DNA from: Saccharopolyspora gloriosae
Lineage (GTDB): Bacteria; Actinomycetota; Actinomycetes; Mycobacteriales; Pseudonocardiaceae
Assembly (NCBI RefSeq): GCF_014203325.1
Contig: NZ_JACHIV010000001.1
Location: 1,241,501 to 1,305,500 of the forward strand
Direction: 5' to 3'
DNA: 64,000 nucleotides
The notes under the pieces are model-generated. The model was not told where the DNA came from, made no database searches, and saw only the letters and a list, made by a program, of their open reading frames with translations. Numbering within the stretch: the first letter of the stretch is position 1; the number at the start of each line of letters is the position of its first letter. A program made the translations under genes and the position numbers. Of this stretch, positions 24,959 to 34,639 are shown piece after piece.

Positions 24959-25780
24959 ATGACCCGAACCGGACCACGCACCTGGCTGATCACCGGAGCC
25001 TCTCGGGGCCTCGGCCGCGCCTTCACCGAGGCGGCGCTGGCCGCAGGTGACCGGGTCGTCGCGGTCAGTCGCGACATCACGCCGCTCGACGACTCGGTGG
25101 AACGTTCCGGCGGCCGGCTCGTCACCTTCCCGCTGGACGTGCGCGACCGCGCCGCCGTCTTCGCCGGGGCGGACCGCGCCGCCGAGGCGTTCGGCGGTCT
25201 CGACGTGGTGGTCAACAACGCCGGGATCGCCTTGCTCGGCATGGTCGAGGAATGCGCCGAGCAGCAGGCCCGCGAGCACTTCGACACGAACTTCTTCGGC
25301 GCCCTGTGGGTGAGCCAAGCCGTCGTGCCGCACCTGCGGGCGAGCGGCGGAAGGCTGCTGCAGATCTCCTCGATGGGCTCCGGCGGCGGCTACGCCATGA
25401 CCGGCATGTACGGCGCCGCCAAAGCGGCCTTGGACGCGATGAGCGGGTCGCTGGCCATGGAGGTCGAGCCGTTCGGTGTCAAGGTCACGGTCGTGCAGCC
25501 CGGCGGGTACGAAACCGGCCTGTTCACCCAGGGGCTCACCGCCACCGAGGAAGATCCCGCCTACGCGCCGCTGCGCGCGGAACTGTTCGAGATGTTCACC
25601 GACTCACAGGACTTCGACCCGTCCCTGGCGGCGAAAGTGCTGCTGCAGCTGGCCGATCTGGAGGAGCCGCCCAAGCGAATCGTCCTCGGCGGCCTCGCCT
25701 ACGACCTGGTCCGGGACCTGGAACGCGCCCGCTCCGCGGAACTCCCGAAGTGGGAACACCTCAGCAGGCAGGCCGGGTGA
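24959..25780 (+). CDS. Short-chain dehydrogenase/reductase (classical SDR)
   Basis: 273 residues; ATG with GGGGGAAG upstream. The NAD(P) motif TGASRGLG is at about 13-20, NNAG at about 84-87, the catalytic Ser in ISSMGSGGG, and the Tyr-x-x-x-Lys pair in MYGAAKAAL. The TGASRGLGRAF and SRDI segment suggests NADP(H) preference. Its substrate is unknown. It is controlled by the divergent TetR repressor through the palindromes described. Confidence 0.92.
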   Translation: MTRTGPRTWLITGASRGLGRAFTEAALAAGDRVVAVSRDITPLDDSVERSGGRLVTFPLDVRDRAAVFAGADRAAEAFGGLDVVVNNAGIALLGMVEECAEQQAREHFDTNFFGALWVSQAVVPHLRASGGRLLQISSMGSGGGYAMTGMYGAAKAALDAMSGSLAMEVEPFGVKVTVVQPGGYETGLFTQGLTATEEDPAYAPLRAELFEMFTDSQDFDPSLAAKVLLQLADLEEPPKRIVLGGLAYDLVRDLERARSAELPKWEHLSRQAG

Positions 25781-25984
25781 ACCCGCAGCCTGCGGGACGC
25801 CGACCGTGGCGTTCTGGTGGGCGAGAGCGGGAGATTGCCGGACGGTTGTGGCCGAGTTGGAGAAGCCGCTGTCCGACAGTTGCGCGTGCTCGGTCCCGAC
25901 CACATCCGGGCCACCCGGCTCGACATCGAGAGCTTGAGCGGTGACGCCTGAGCGGGCCGAGCGTTCCCGCGAACCAGGTCGTGC
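25781..25984. other. Interval between SDR and jetD, possibly a decayed TPR gene fragment
   Basis: No intact gene. On the plus strand about 25800-25950 one frame reads LRVLGPDHIRATRLDIESL followed by a stop. LRVLGPDHPDTLATR is a phrase typical of actinobacterial NB-ARC/TPR proteins, so this could be a worn-down end of such a gene. The match is short and could be chance. Confidence 0.25.
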
Positions 25985-27271
25985 TCAGCTCAGCGCGGCG
26001 TCGCGGAGGTCGGCCAGCAGCGTCGGGAGCACCGTTTCCTCTTCGACCGCGCGGGAAGCCGTGGACATCAGCTCCGACAGCTGCGGGTCCCACGGGGTGT
26101 CCACGGGAGCGCCGACGAGGTTCGGGAGGTCCAGGCGCCGGTGGGCCGCGTGGTCGACGGCTTCCCGGTAGTCCGCCGCGGACATGCGCCACAGCTGCGC
26201 CTCGTGCTCCGACCACAGCGAGCGGGCGATCGCGACGCCCGTCCAGTCGAAGTCGCCGTGGTAGCGCAGCAGCGCCCCGTCCGCGCGCAACCGGGCCAGC
26301 AGCGACGACGCCACCGGTGACGGGTGCCCGCCGAGGCACACCAGCGGATGCCGGATGTCGGCGCGGGCGGCGGCTTCGAGGACCCGAGCGTTCTCGCACA
26401 CCGCGATGACCGTTCCCGAGTCGACGAGCCGGTGCGGGGCCGCGGACAGGTCCCGGAGGGTGAGGTGCGTCGGCAGGCCCAGGCCGGTGCGGTCCGCGAC
26501 CGAACGCGACCAGGAGTCGTCGCCGGTCAGCGGCAGCGCCCAGCTCAGCACCGTGCCCGCCACGTCGTCCGGGGCGACCCCGCAGCGCTCCCACAGCGCG
26601 CGGCGGTCCCGTTCGCCGTTCGGCGGTTCGATGTCGTGCGCCAGCGCCGCCGCGCGCAGCACGATCCGGCTCAGCGTGCTCCCGCTGTCGAGCTCGTGCG
26701 GGTCGTCGGCGGCGGTGAGCTCGGCGCGCGACACCCACACCGCCGGGGGCGTCGCCGGGTCCAGCGCCAGCGCGGCGAGCACCGTCGCGGCACGTCCGGT
26801 GACGTGCTCCAGCTCGGTTTCGGCGACGCGGCCGTACTGGTGCAGCCAGCGCACCCACGGCTCGGCCCACGCCGCCGCGCCCAAGCCGTGCGCGGTCAGC
26901 GCGTCCAGCGCCGGATCGGACCGCTCCGCTCGTGCCGGGGCGGCCTCGGGGGAGGCGATGGGCCTGCCGTGCAGGATCTCCAGCACCAGCGGCAGGGGCA
27001 GTCCGAAGCGGGCGTCCGCGCGCAGCACCTTGTCCAGCTTCACCAGCATGATCCGGGAATGCCCCAGGTACAGCTCGCGGCCGTACACCGCGCTGACGGC
27101 GGCGCGCGTCGGCTCGTCGGGCAGCGCGACGCTGAACCGGTCCGGCCGCTTCGGCGATTCCAGCGCCTCGCGGGCCTGCTCCCACAACCCGCGCAGCGCG
27201 GCACCGCCCCACGTCTCGCGGACGTCCGCGCGGGTCTGGTCGGACACTTCGGTGAGGTCGCCGTCAGCCAT
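25985..27271 (-). CDS. jetD: JetD-like Toprim nuclease of a Wadjet system (TIGR02679 / DUF2399)
   Basis: 428 residues; the ATG at 27271 overlaps the jetC stop by 8 bases. The N-terminal part (DUF3323-like) is followed by the C-terminal DUF2399 Toprim domain. Glu in VIAVCENARVLEAA and the DxD in YHGDFDWTGVAIAR are the expected metal-binding residues. In Wadjet systems JetD cuts circular DNA after the SMC complex has extruded it. The last gene of the operon, it is followed by a short intergenic region and the convergent SDR gene. All key residues appear intact. Confidence 0.9.
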   Translation of the reverse strand: MADGDLTEVSDQTRADVRETWGGAALRGLWEQAREALESPKRPDRFSVALPDEPTRAAVSAVYGRELYLGHSRIMLVKLDKVLRADARFGLPLPLVLEILHGRPIASPEAAPARAERSDPALDALTAHGLGAAAWAEPWVRWLHQYGRVAETELEHVTGRAATVLAALALDPATPPAVWVSRAELTAADDPHELDSGSTLSRIVLRAAALAHDIEPPNGERDRRALWERCGVAPDDVAGTVLSWALPLTGDDSWSRSVADRTGLGLPTHLTLRDLSAAPHRLVDSGTVIAVCENARVLEAAARADIRHPLVCLGGHPSPVASSLLARLRADGALLRYHGDFDWTGVAIARSLWSEHEAQLWRMSAADYREAVDHAAHRRLDLPNLVGAPVDTPWDPQLSELMSTASRAVEEETVLPTLLADLRDAALS

Positions 27272-30200
27272 CGGAGCGCTCCATGCCCCGACCGTCCCAC
27301 GTGGTGTGCGTGCAGGCGATGCCGTGGCCGCTGCGCGGGCGCAGCACGTCGTAGATGTGCATCTTCGGGATCTTCGGCGACACGCCCCAGCCGCTGGGCC
27401 AGGTGATCAGCCAGTCCATGTCCAGGTCCACCAGCAGTCCCAGCATCCGCGCGATCGTCGGATCGTCGAGCCGCTCGAACGCCTCGTCCAGCAGCACCAG
27501 CCGCAGCGGCCCGCGCCCGCCGGAGGACACGCTCACCGCGTCGTAGAACGCCGCCGCCGCCGCGAACAGCGTCACGTAGGAGATCAGCCGCGTCTCACCG
27601 GACGAGAGCTGCCGCAGCCGCCGCACGCGGGGCTTGCCCTCCGGGCCGGTGTCGCGCACCCGCACGGTGAACGCGAACCACGAGCGGTAGTCCAGCGCCC
27701 GCGACAGGATCTCCGCGTAGCCACCGGAGGCGCTGTCGCGTTCGGCCTCGATGAGGTCGGTGAACACCTTGCGCAGCAACGAGTCCTGGTCGTCGCTGCG
27801 GTCGGCGAACGGGGTGCGCACCAGGTCGATGGCCTGCTTGATGTCGTCGCCGAGCGACGGCGAGGGCTCCCACTCCAGCTGCACGTGCACGCCCTGGCTG
27901 GAACGGGCGCCGTCGAGCACCTCGTTCATCCGCTTGCACAGGTTCTCCGCCACCGTCACCTGCCCGCGCAGCCGTTCCGCGAGGTCGCGGATCAGGTAGT
28001 CGGCGAAGATCGACCGGTACCGCTCGTTGAGGAAGCCGCGTTGTTCGGCGAGGCGTTCGGCGACCCGGCGGGCCGCGTCGGCCACCGGCTGCGGGCCTTC
28101 CTCGCCGGTGACGGTGACGGTGAGCAGGCCCTGCTGGTCGCCCGCGGCGATGTCGTAGCCGCCGCTGAGCGACTGCTGCAGCGCCTGGAACCGGTTGAGC
28201 ACCGCGGTCTCACCCGCCGTCTTGCGGTCCGCGGCGCCCGCGAGCAGTTCCGCGGCCTCCGCCGGTTCGGGCGGTTCCGCGGCGCGCGGATCGGGTTCGG
28301 CGCCGTCCTCGGCGGGGAGCACGTCGGCCGCGGCCCACACGCCCGGCACCCGCAGCGCGGCGGTGAACGCGGACGCCGCGGTCTCGGCGTCGGATTCCCG
28401 CCCGGCGAGCTGGGAGTGCTTGGTCTCCCACTGGGTTTCCAGCCGCACCACCTGTTCGCGCGCGGCGCTGATCCGCTCCCGCGCGGCGGGCAGGTCCTTG
28501 CGCAGCTGCGCCCGTTCGCGTTCCAGTTCGCCGACCTTGCCGGAGATCTCCTGCGCGGCGCCGCCCACGGAGTCGCTGAGCTCGGCGAGGCCGGTGGCCT
28601 GCTCGGTGTGCTCGGCGCAGCGCTGCTCGGCCTGCGACTCCGCCTCCATCCGGTCGGCCACCGCGGCGTCGTGGTGCAGCGCGATGTCGCGCAGGTCGGC
28701 CAGCGTGGCCAGGCAGCGCGATTCGACCACTTCGTGCAGCGCGTCGATCGCCGCGCGGGCCTCGGTCGCGGCCCGGTTGGCGTGTTCCAGCGCCTGCGTC
28801 TCCGGCGGCAGGTCCGCTTCCCCGGCGGCGCGCACCAATTCGGAGCGCGTCGCCTGCCAGCGCTGATCGGTCTGGTCGAGCTCGCCGCGGGCCTGCTTGG
28901 CGTGGCGGTCGGCGTCCTCGGCGGCGTCGGTGGCCGTGGCGACCTGGGCGTGCGCGGTGACGAGGTCGGAGTCGTCGGGGAACGATTCCAGGTGCCGTTC
29001 CAGGGATTCACCGTGCTCGGTGGCGTCGCGGTGGCGCCGTTCGACTTCGCCGATCCGCTCGCGCAGCGCGGCGAGCTCCTCCTCCAGCTCCGCGATGCGC
29101 CGGGCTCGGGACGCTTCGCGGGCGCCCGCGCCGACGTACTCGGCGGATTCCTTCTGCCACGAACCCGACAGCACCCCGGCCTGCCAGCGGCCGTCGGTGC
29201 CCACCACCAGCCCCGGACCGTCCACAACGGACACGGAGGCGAGCAGGGAACCGATGTGCTCGGCTGGAACGGGCCCGTCCGGCTCCGGCGCGGGCACCAG
29301 CAGTTCCGCGAGCGTGCCCGCCGCGCCCTCCGCGCCCGGAACGGCCAGCACGTCCGCCAGCTCGGCGACGGTGCCCTTCTCCGAGACCCACGCGTTGAGC
29401 AGCCCGCTCGCCTGCAGCGCCGCCTCCAGCCCGGCCCGCTGCGCGTCGTCGAGCGACGGCTGGAAATCCACCAGCCGGTAGAACGCGCGGCCCGTCTCCT
29501 CGGGCCGCTCCGCCGCCGCCCACTCCGGGCGCCGCGGGGTGCGCTCGACCCCGGCGCGCAGCTGCGCGAGCTCCTGCTCGCCGGTGCGCACCCGGTCGCG
29601 GAACTCGCCGAGTTCCCGCTCCACCGCCGAAATCCGCTGCCGCGCCTCCTGCAGCCGCGGCCGAGCCCAGCGCCGCGCCTGCTCCAGCGCTTCCCGCGCC
29701 GCGGACCGCTCGGCCAGCAGCCGGTCCGCCGACGGCACCTCCGGCACCGGGTCGTCCACAGTGGACTCCGGGTGGTCCGAGCCCCAGTGCTGCGCCCGCC
29801 GCCGCCACTCGGCGGCGGCCTCCGAGAGGCGCTGCTGAGCCACGTTGCGCCTGCCCACGGCCTCCGTCGAGATCAACTGCGCCTGGCGGGCCTGCTGCTG
29901 GAGCTTCGTGACCTGCTCCCGCTGCCGGTCCAGCTCCACGGCCTGCTGGTGCAGCGTCAACGTCAACGCGCCCCGGCGCTGCGCCACCGTGCTCGCCTGC
30001 CCCGCCCGGTCCGCCGCGGCGCGGAAGCGCTGCGCCAGCTCGTCGGTGTCGACCTCGGGTGCGCTGAGCCGGTCCACGTCCACCGGTTCGGCGTCCGGTT
30101 CGGGCGCGGTCCGCACCCGGTCCGGGGTGCTGATCGCCTCCGCCTTCGGCACCTCCGGCGGGCGCGGCACCAGATCGCCGTCCAAGCCCGCCGCCGCCAG

Positions 30201-31472
30201 CTGCCGGTTCGCCCGCTGCGCCGCCTGCTCCGCGGACTCCGCGTCGCCCACCAGCCTGCGCAGCGTGCCCAGCACCGACTCCGCCGAGCGCTCCTCCTGC
30301 GCGCGATGCCGCGCCGCGGTCTCCAGCGCCGCCACCGCCGCCGAACGCGAGCCCTCCACGACCCGCTCCCGGTCGCGCAGGTTCTGCAGCTCCGCGTACG
30401 CCGGGTGCGAGCGCAGCGCCTCGATGCTCGACTCCAGCGTGCCCTCGCGCTGCTCCAGCTCGGAGACGGTGCGCTGCGCGGATTCGCGCTCCTCGCGGTG
30501 CCCGGTGACCTGCTTGTCCAGCTTCGCCAGTTCCTTGCGCAGCGCCGCGAGCCGGTCCTGCGCCGTGCGCATCGACTCCGCGCGCTCCCGCAACGCCCCC
30601 AGCGCGTAACCGGAGTACGTCGACAGGAACGCGCTCAGCGCCTTGTCCGCGCCGGTGAGCCGGACGATGTTCTCCCGGATCGACTCCAGGTCGTCGAAGG
30701 AACTGGCGAGCCGCTCGATCAGCGCCGGCTCCAGCGGCGGCAGCGCGTCCGAGAGGATCTGCTCCAGCTGCCCCTCCAGCACCTTCAACCCGACGTCCGG
30801 GTTGCGCAGCGTCCGCTGCAGGTGCAGCAGGTCCCCGTAGCGGGCCGCAGGCACGCCGTAGACCTGCGCGGCGATCTTCGCGCGGAAGCCCTGGTCGTCG
30901 AGCACGCAGTCCGCGCCCAGCAGCTCCCGCAGCTGAGCCGGACCCAGCGGCACCCGCTCCGGACCCACCAGGTGCAGGTTGTGGCCCACCCGGCGGCCCG
31001 TGATGAACCGCCACGAGTCGCTGATCGCCTGCGAGGTCTTCGACGCCTTCACACCGACACCGCAGGTGAGGAATTCCTCGCCGCCGTCGGGGGATTCGCG
31101 GCGCAGCTCCACCCAGGCGTAGCCGATGCGGTTCGGGCCGCCGGGGTACTCGTCGAGCATCAGGCGCCGGATGCTGACCGTGTCGAAGCCCTTCGAACCC
31201 AGCTGGCGCAGATCGCCGTCCAAGCACAGCGGCAGCAGCAGCTCCAACGTCCGGGACTTCCCGGAACCGTTCGTGCCCTGGAAGATCGCGCGCCCGCCGG
31301 AGAGGTCGAAGGTGTTCTCCGCGTACTGCCAGATGTTCACGATCCCGCCGCGGTGCAGCCGCCAGCGGTGCACCGGCCCCGCGGACAGCGTCGCGTCGCC
31401 CGGCTGCTCCGGGGTCGCCGAGGTCTCCGAAGGCACCGGCTGCACCGCTGCGGTCGCGTCGTCGGGGCTCAC
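27264..31472 (-). CDS. jetC: JetC-like SMC/MukB-type ATPase of a Wadjet system (TIGR02680)
   Basis: 1402 residues from the GTG at 31472, overlapping the jetB stop by 4 bases. Walker A GTNGSGKS is at 66-73. Long coiled-coil stretches rich in Glu, Arg, Ala and Gln span roughly 300-560 and 600-1100, with a hinge-like segment between about 690 and 800. The C-terminal head has LSSGE at about 1289 and Walker B LVLLDEAFERLDD at about 1325. The tail ends in IYDVLRPRSGHG. SMC proteins of this class form a loop-extruding motor with JetA and JetB. The size is normal for TIGR02680 and there is no frameshift. Confidence 0.93.
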   Translation of the reverse strand: MSPDDATAAVQPVPSETSATPEQPGDATLSAGPVHRWRLHRGGIVNIWQYAENTFDLSGGRAIFQGTNGSGKSRTLELLLPLCLDGDLRQLGSKGFDTVSIRRLMLDEYPGGPNRIGYAWVELRRESPDGGEEFLTCGVGVKASKTSQAISDSWRFITGRRVGHNLHLVGPERVPLGPAQLRELLGADCVLDDQGFRAKIAAQVYGVPAARYGDLLHLQRTLRNPDVGLKVLEGQLEQILSDALPPLEPALIERLASSFDDLESIRENIVRLTGADKALSAFLSTYSGYALGALRERAESMRTAQDRLAALRKELAKLDKQVTGHREERESAQRTVSELEQREGTLESSIEALRSHPAYAELQNLRDRERVVEGSRSAAVAALETAARHRAQEERSAESVLGTLRRLVGDAESAEQAAQRANRQLAAAGLDGDLVPRPPEVPKAEAISTPDRVRTAPEPDAEPVDVDRLSAPEVDTDELAQRFRAAADRAGQASTVAQRRGALTLTLHQQAVELDRQREQVTKLQQQARQAQLISTEAVGRRNVAQQRLSEAAAEWRRRAQHWGSDHPESTVDDPVPEVPSADRLLAERSAAREALEQARRWARPRLQEARQRISAVERELGEFRDRVRTGEQELAQLRAGVERTPRRPEWAAAERPEETGRAFYRLVDFQPSLDDAQRAGLEAALQASGLLNAWVSEKGTVAELADVLAVPGAEGAAGTLAELLVPAPEPDGPVPAEHIGSLLASVSVVDGPGLVVGTDGRWQAGVLSGSWQKESAEYVGAGAREASRARRIAELEEELAALRERIGEVERRHRDATEHGESLERHLESFPDDSDLVTAHAQVATATDAAEDADRHAKQARGELDQTDQRWQATRSELVRAAGEADLPPETQALEHANRAATEARAAIDALHEVVESRCLATLADLRDIALHHDAAVADRMEAESQAEQRCAEHTEQATGLAELSDSVGGAAQEISGKVGELERERAQLRKDLPAARERISAAREQVVRLETQWETKHSQLAGRESDAETAASAFTAALRVPGVWAAADVLPAEDGAEPDPRAAEPPEPAEAAELLAGAADRKTAGETAVLNRFQALQQSLSGGYDIAAGDQQGLLTVTVTGEEGPQPVADAARRVAERLAEQRGFLNERYRSIFADYLIRDLAERLRGQVTVAENLCKRMNEVLDGARSSQGVHVQLEWEPSPSLGDDIKQAIDLVRTPFADRSDDQDSLLRKVFTDLIEAERDSASGGYAEILSRALDYRSWFAFTVRVRDTGPEGKPRVRRLRQLSSGETRLISYVTLFAAAAAFYDAVSVSSGGRGPLRLVLLDEAFERLDDPTIARMLGLLVDLDMDWLITWPSGWGVSPKIPKMHIYDVLRPRSGHGIACTHTTWDGRGMERSDG

Positions 31473-32722
31473 CGTGAACCGTCCTCTTCCAGATCGTCGA
31501 ACAGGGACAGGCCCGGCGGCTCCGGTGCCGGCGCGGGCTCGGGCTCCCGCCCGGGAACGGGCGTGGCGTCCGGTTCCGGCAGCCACCGGTGCGCGGCCGG
31601 GCTCAACCACCAGGTGAGCTCGCCATGATCCTCCCCGGTGGTGGCGGTGCCGTCGGCGGCCTCGCCGCGCAGCACGCCGAGCCGCCGCAGCAGGTCCGCG
31701 ACGGACCGCACCAGTTCCGCCGGCTCCTCGGTGGCCTGCCGCGACCACGCCGCCGGGTACGACTCGATCAGCTCACCGCACACCTCGGTGAGATCGTCCC
31801 AGGTCACCGGGTGCCTGCCGTCGGACTCGCGGGGTTCGCCGCATTCCAGCAGCCGCGGCAGCGCCAGCAGCGCGACGCGCGCGACCGTGCCGGTGCCGGG
31901 GAACAACGTGTCCGTCAGGTAGTCCTCCGGATCGCTGACCACGACCCCCTCGGAGCGGACCTCGGTCACCAGGCCGAAGAACCGCTCCAGCAAGCGGGAC
32001 TCCACCCCGAAGTTCTTCAGCAGCCACTCCCGCTGCTCGGCGGGCAGGTCCGCGTAGAGCACCACCGGGTCCTCCACCAGCCGCCGCCGCACCACGTGCT
32101 CCACGCTGCGCGGCCCGGCCTGCGCCGCTGACTCCACCAGTTCGGCGGGCCCGGCCGAAGTGCCGATCGGCCCGGCGGGCAACTGGCCCAGCAGGTCGGT
32201 GTCGATGGTGATCAGCGCTTCCGCGGTGGAATCCGTCGCCGTCACGGTGCCCTCGGTCTCGCTGATCACCCCGAGCGCGACCAGATGCCGCAGCGCGGCG
32301 GTCAGCGCGCGCCGATCCGCCGGATCGTCCACCACCGGCACGCCCGCCTCCACGGCCGCGGCCCGGACGTCGATCACCAGCCGCGACAGCAGCACCTGCC
32401 TGCCGATGCCGGTCAACGTCGCCAGCGTCAACGCCAAGTACGCGTAGCCGCGCGGCGTCAGGCCGGGCTCGCCGCGCGTGGCGTCCGCACCCGGACCGGC
32501 CTTGTAGAGCCGGGCGAACCGGCGTTCCACCACCAGCCGGTAGCCCAGCAGCGAGGAGAACACCTCGTGCAGCGCCGCCCGCTGCCGGTAGATCATCGGC
32601 AGCAGGTCCCCGTCCGGCGCACCCTCCCGCAGCAGCGGGCGGCGCAGCAGCGCCCGCGCGCACCGCACCACGTTCGAAGCGTCGATCGAGGACAGCTCGT
32701 CGAAGGCCTTCGTCGCGCTCAT
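31469..32722 (-). CDS. jetB: JetB-like Wadjet protein (TIGR02678 / DUF2398)
   Basis: 417 residues; ATG overlaps the jetA stop by 4 bases and the 3' end overlaps jetC by 4 bases. It has the DUF2398 pattern: RCARALLRRPLLREG near the N-terminus, then winged-helix segments with LVALGVISETEG and repeated DDLTEVCGELIESYPA-type helices. A Pro/Glu/Ala-rich tail precedes LFDDLEEDG at the end. In characterised Wadjet systems JetB is the KITE-like subunit bridging the SMC heads. Assignment rests on gene order and family. Confidence 0.88.
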   Translation of the reverse strand: MSATKAFDELSSIDASNVVRCARALLRRPLLREGAPDGDLLPMIYRQRAALHEVFSSLLGYRLVVERRFARLYKAGPGADATRGEPGLTPRGYAYLALTLATLTGIGRQVLLSRLVIDVRAAAVEAGVPVVDDPADRRALTAALRHLVALGVISETEGTVTATDSTAEALITIDTDLLGQLPAGPIGTSAGPAELVESAAQAGPRSVEHVVRRRLVEDPVVLYADLPAEQREWLLKNFGVESRLLERFFGLVTEVRSEGVVVSDPEDYLTDTLFPGTGTVARVALLALPRLLECGEPRESDGRHPVTWDDLTEVCGELIESYPAAWSRQATEEPAELVRSVADLLRRLGVLRGEAADGTATTGEDHGELTWWLSPAAHRWLPEPDATPVPGREPEPAPAPEPPGLSLFDDLEEDGSR

Positions 32723-34374
32723 CGGGTCGCCTCCGCGGGGATCGCGCCGTCGCCGTGCACGTCGAGCACCGCGTCGGTCAGCGTGAGAGTGCCCGCGCTG
32801 CTGCTGATCCGGGTGTGCGTGCCCGCCTCCGGGCGGATCGTCACCCGCAGCCGGTGCACCGGGTCCAACGCCGAACCCGGATCGTCGGAGCTGTCGCGCT
32901 GCGCCATCGCCAGCGTCAGCAGCTCGCACAGCACGCTCAGCGCCTCCCCGGACAGCCGGGTGTCGGCCAGCCGGTCACCCGCCGAGGCGAGCTCCGCCAC
33001 CGCCGCGCCGCGCCGGGCGTCCTCCTCGCGCGCCTCGGCCAGCAGCGACTCCTCCGTCATCGGGTCGTCGAGCACCCGCGACGTGCGCCCGCGCGCCCCG
33101 CGATCACCGCGGCTGCGCACGCTCACCGTCACGTCCTGCACCGGGCCGTCGCGCCACGGCACGTCGTGGTTGTCGCTGTCGTAATCCGGCGCGGGCAGCA
33201 GGTGCCGCGCCGAGTACAGCCCGAAAGCGGCGGCGTAGATCCGGTGCGCCTCCGGCGGCTCCGCCTCGTCGAACCAGCGCGCCAGCTTCAACAGCTCGCC
33301 CCGGCGGCCCGGCAGCAGACCGCTGCCGGACGTCGCGCGCTTCACGCTCGCCAGCAGCGAACCGATGGCCCGCGCGGTCGCCTCCCGCAGCGCCGCCACC
33401 TGGCTCGGGCGCCCCGGCGCGTCCACGAACCAATCGGTGAGCTCCTGCCAGTCCGCGGCGGTCCGCCCGCGCGCCCGCTCCACCTCGGTGCCCAGCTGAT
33501 CCGCGGGCCCCAGCAGCCGGATCAGCTCGCCGCGCACCCCGGCCAGGCCTGCCAGCGAACCCGCGATCGTCTCGGTGTGCCGCAGCACGTCCTCCACGAC
33601 CATCTGGATGTACTCGACCAGCAGGTTCCGGAACCCGGAGATCTCGTCCGGCGCCAAGTGGTGCCGCGTGACGACCTCGCCCAGGTAGGCGTAGAAGTCC
33701 CGCACCGTCGCGGCGAGCTCGGCGTGCTGCAGGAACACCGTCGTGACGTGCTCGGCCAACCGCTCCCGGGTGCGCCGGGCCCGCTTCGAACCCGGTTCCG
33801 CGCTCTCCGCGGCCACCGCCGCCGACAACGCCGAGCCGATCTCGCCGAGCCCGCGCTCGATCGCGGGCAGCAGCTCGCGGGACACCTCGCGGGCGCCCTC
33901 CGGGACCCGCAGCAGCGCGTCCACGTCGCGCTGCACCCGGACGGCGAGCTTGCTGACCTGGTAGCGCACGCTGCCGTGCTGGAACTCGGCGATGCTGGCG
34001 GCGATCGTCTCGCGGCGGCCCAGCACCAGGTTCCCCCAGAGCCGCAGCTGCTTGAGCCGCTCCACCACGGTGTCCAGCTCCGACTCGCCGGGATCGATGC
34101 GGCCTTCCCGCTCGGCGGCGGCCAGCGCCGCGGTCACCTCGCCGATCGACAGGTCCGCGAGCAGCGTCGACGTGAACAACCGCATGATCGCCAAATAGGT
34201 GCGGTGCTCGCGCGCGCTCAAGTAGGCGAACAGCCGCAACCGCTGCTGGTCCGCCCGAACGTCATCAAGTGCCTGCGCGGAGGAGGCGGACTCGGCTTCG
34301 GTGCCCGCCACCCCCGCGCGCAGCACATCAGCTTCGTGATCCGGGGCCGTCACGGTCGGCCACGATAACCCCAC
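32719..34374 (-). CDS. jetA: JetA-like kleisin of a Wadjet system (TIGR02677 / DUF2397)
   Basis: 551 residues from the GTG at 34374 (GGGGAG nine bases upstream), or 544 from the GTG at 34353. The N-terminal helix-rich segment LRLFAYLSAREHRTYLAIMR, the central helical region (residues about 130-300) and the C-terminal winged-helix region fit DUF2397. JetA proteins act as the kleisin that closes the SMC ring. It is the first gene of a tightly overlapping four-gene operon jetABCD, reading leftwards. Two family 2 repeats occupy its upstream region. Confidence 0.88.
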   Translation of the reverse strand: MGLSWPTVTAPDHEADVLRAGVAGTEAESASSAQALDDVRADQQRLRLFAYLSAREHRTYLAIMRLFTSTLLADLSIGEVTAALAAAEREGRIDPGESELDTVVERLKQLRLWGNLVLGRRETIAASIAEFQHGSVRYQVSKLAVRVQRDVDALLRVPEGAREVSRELLPAIERGLGEIGSALSAAVAAESAEPGSKRARRTRERLAEHVTTVFLQHAELAATVRDFYAYLGEVVTRHHLAPDEISGFRNLLVEYIQMVVEDVLRHTETIAGSLAGLAGVRGELIRLLGPADQLGTEVERARGRTAADWQELTDWFVDAPGRPSQVAALREATARAIGSLLASVKRATSGSGLLPGRRGELLKLARWFDEAEPPEAHRIYAAAFGLYSARHLLPAPDYDSDNHDVPWRDGPVQDVTVSVRSRGDRGARGRTSRVLDDPMTEESLLAEAREEDARRGAAVAELASAGDRLADTRLSGEALSVLCELLTLAMAQRDSSDDPGSALDPVHRLRVTIRPEAGTHTRISSSAGTLTLTDAVLDVHGDGAIPAEATR

Positions 34375-34439
34375 CCACCACCACTCCCCGTCAAGAGCCC
34401 AGCTAAGAACCGCCGTTTCACAATGACCTGCGTAGCTGG

Positions 34440-34604
34440 TCGCTCAGCGGAACCTCAGCGGCTTCCTCGCTGCGGGATCGATTTCTCATGTAGCTCCCTA
34501 CACCACGAAATCGCTGTCCTCGCGAGGAAGCCGCTGAGAACCCGCGGGTGGTCGTTTTGTTCTGGCTGGTCGCTGCTCAGCGGCTTCGCCGCTGACAGGA
34601 CGAC
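34440..34604 (+). repeat. Composite hairpin element copy C (family 2)
   Basis: Main hairpin about 34453-34539 with perfectly paired arms CAGCGGCTTCCTCGC and GCGAGGAAGCCGCTG. The inner stem is unlike copies A/B/E/F/H: GATTTC...GAAATC around TGTAG-ctcc-CTACA. The small hairpin CAGCGGC-TTC-GCCGCTG lies at 34578-34594. It sits in the divergent region between jetA and cobD. Confidence 0.9.
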
Positions 34605-34639
34605 GAGCAGGGGCACCTTTCACCTGGACGGGCGAAGTC

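Noticed and set aside
26355-31628. Very long plus-strand open frame opposite jetC/jetD
   Set aside because: It is the antisense shadow of high-GC genes. Its composition (Ser/Arg/Ala/His with no family motifs) is that of a shadow frame, while the minus strand carries complete domain motifs and overlapping starts and stops.
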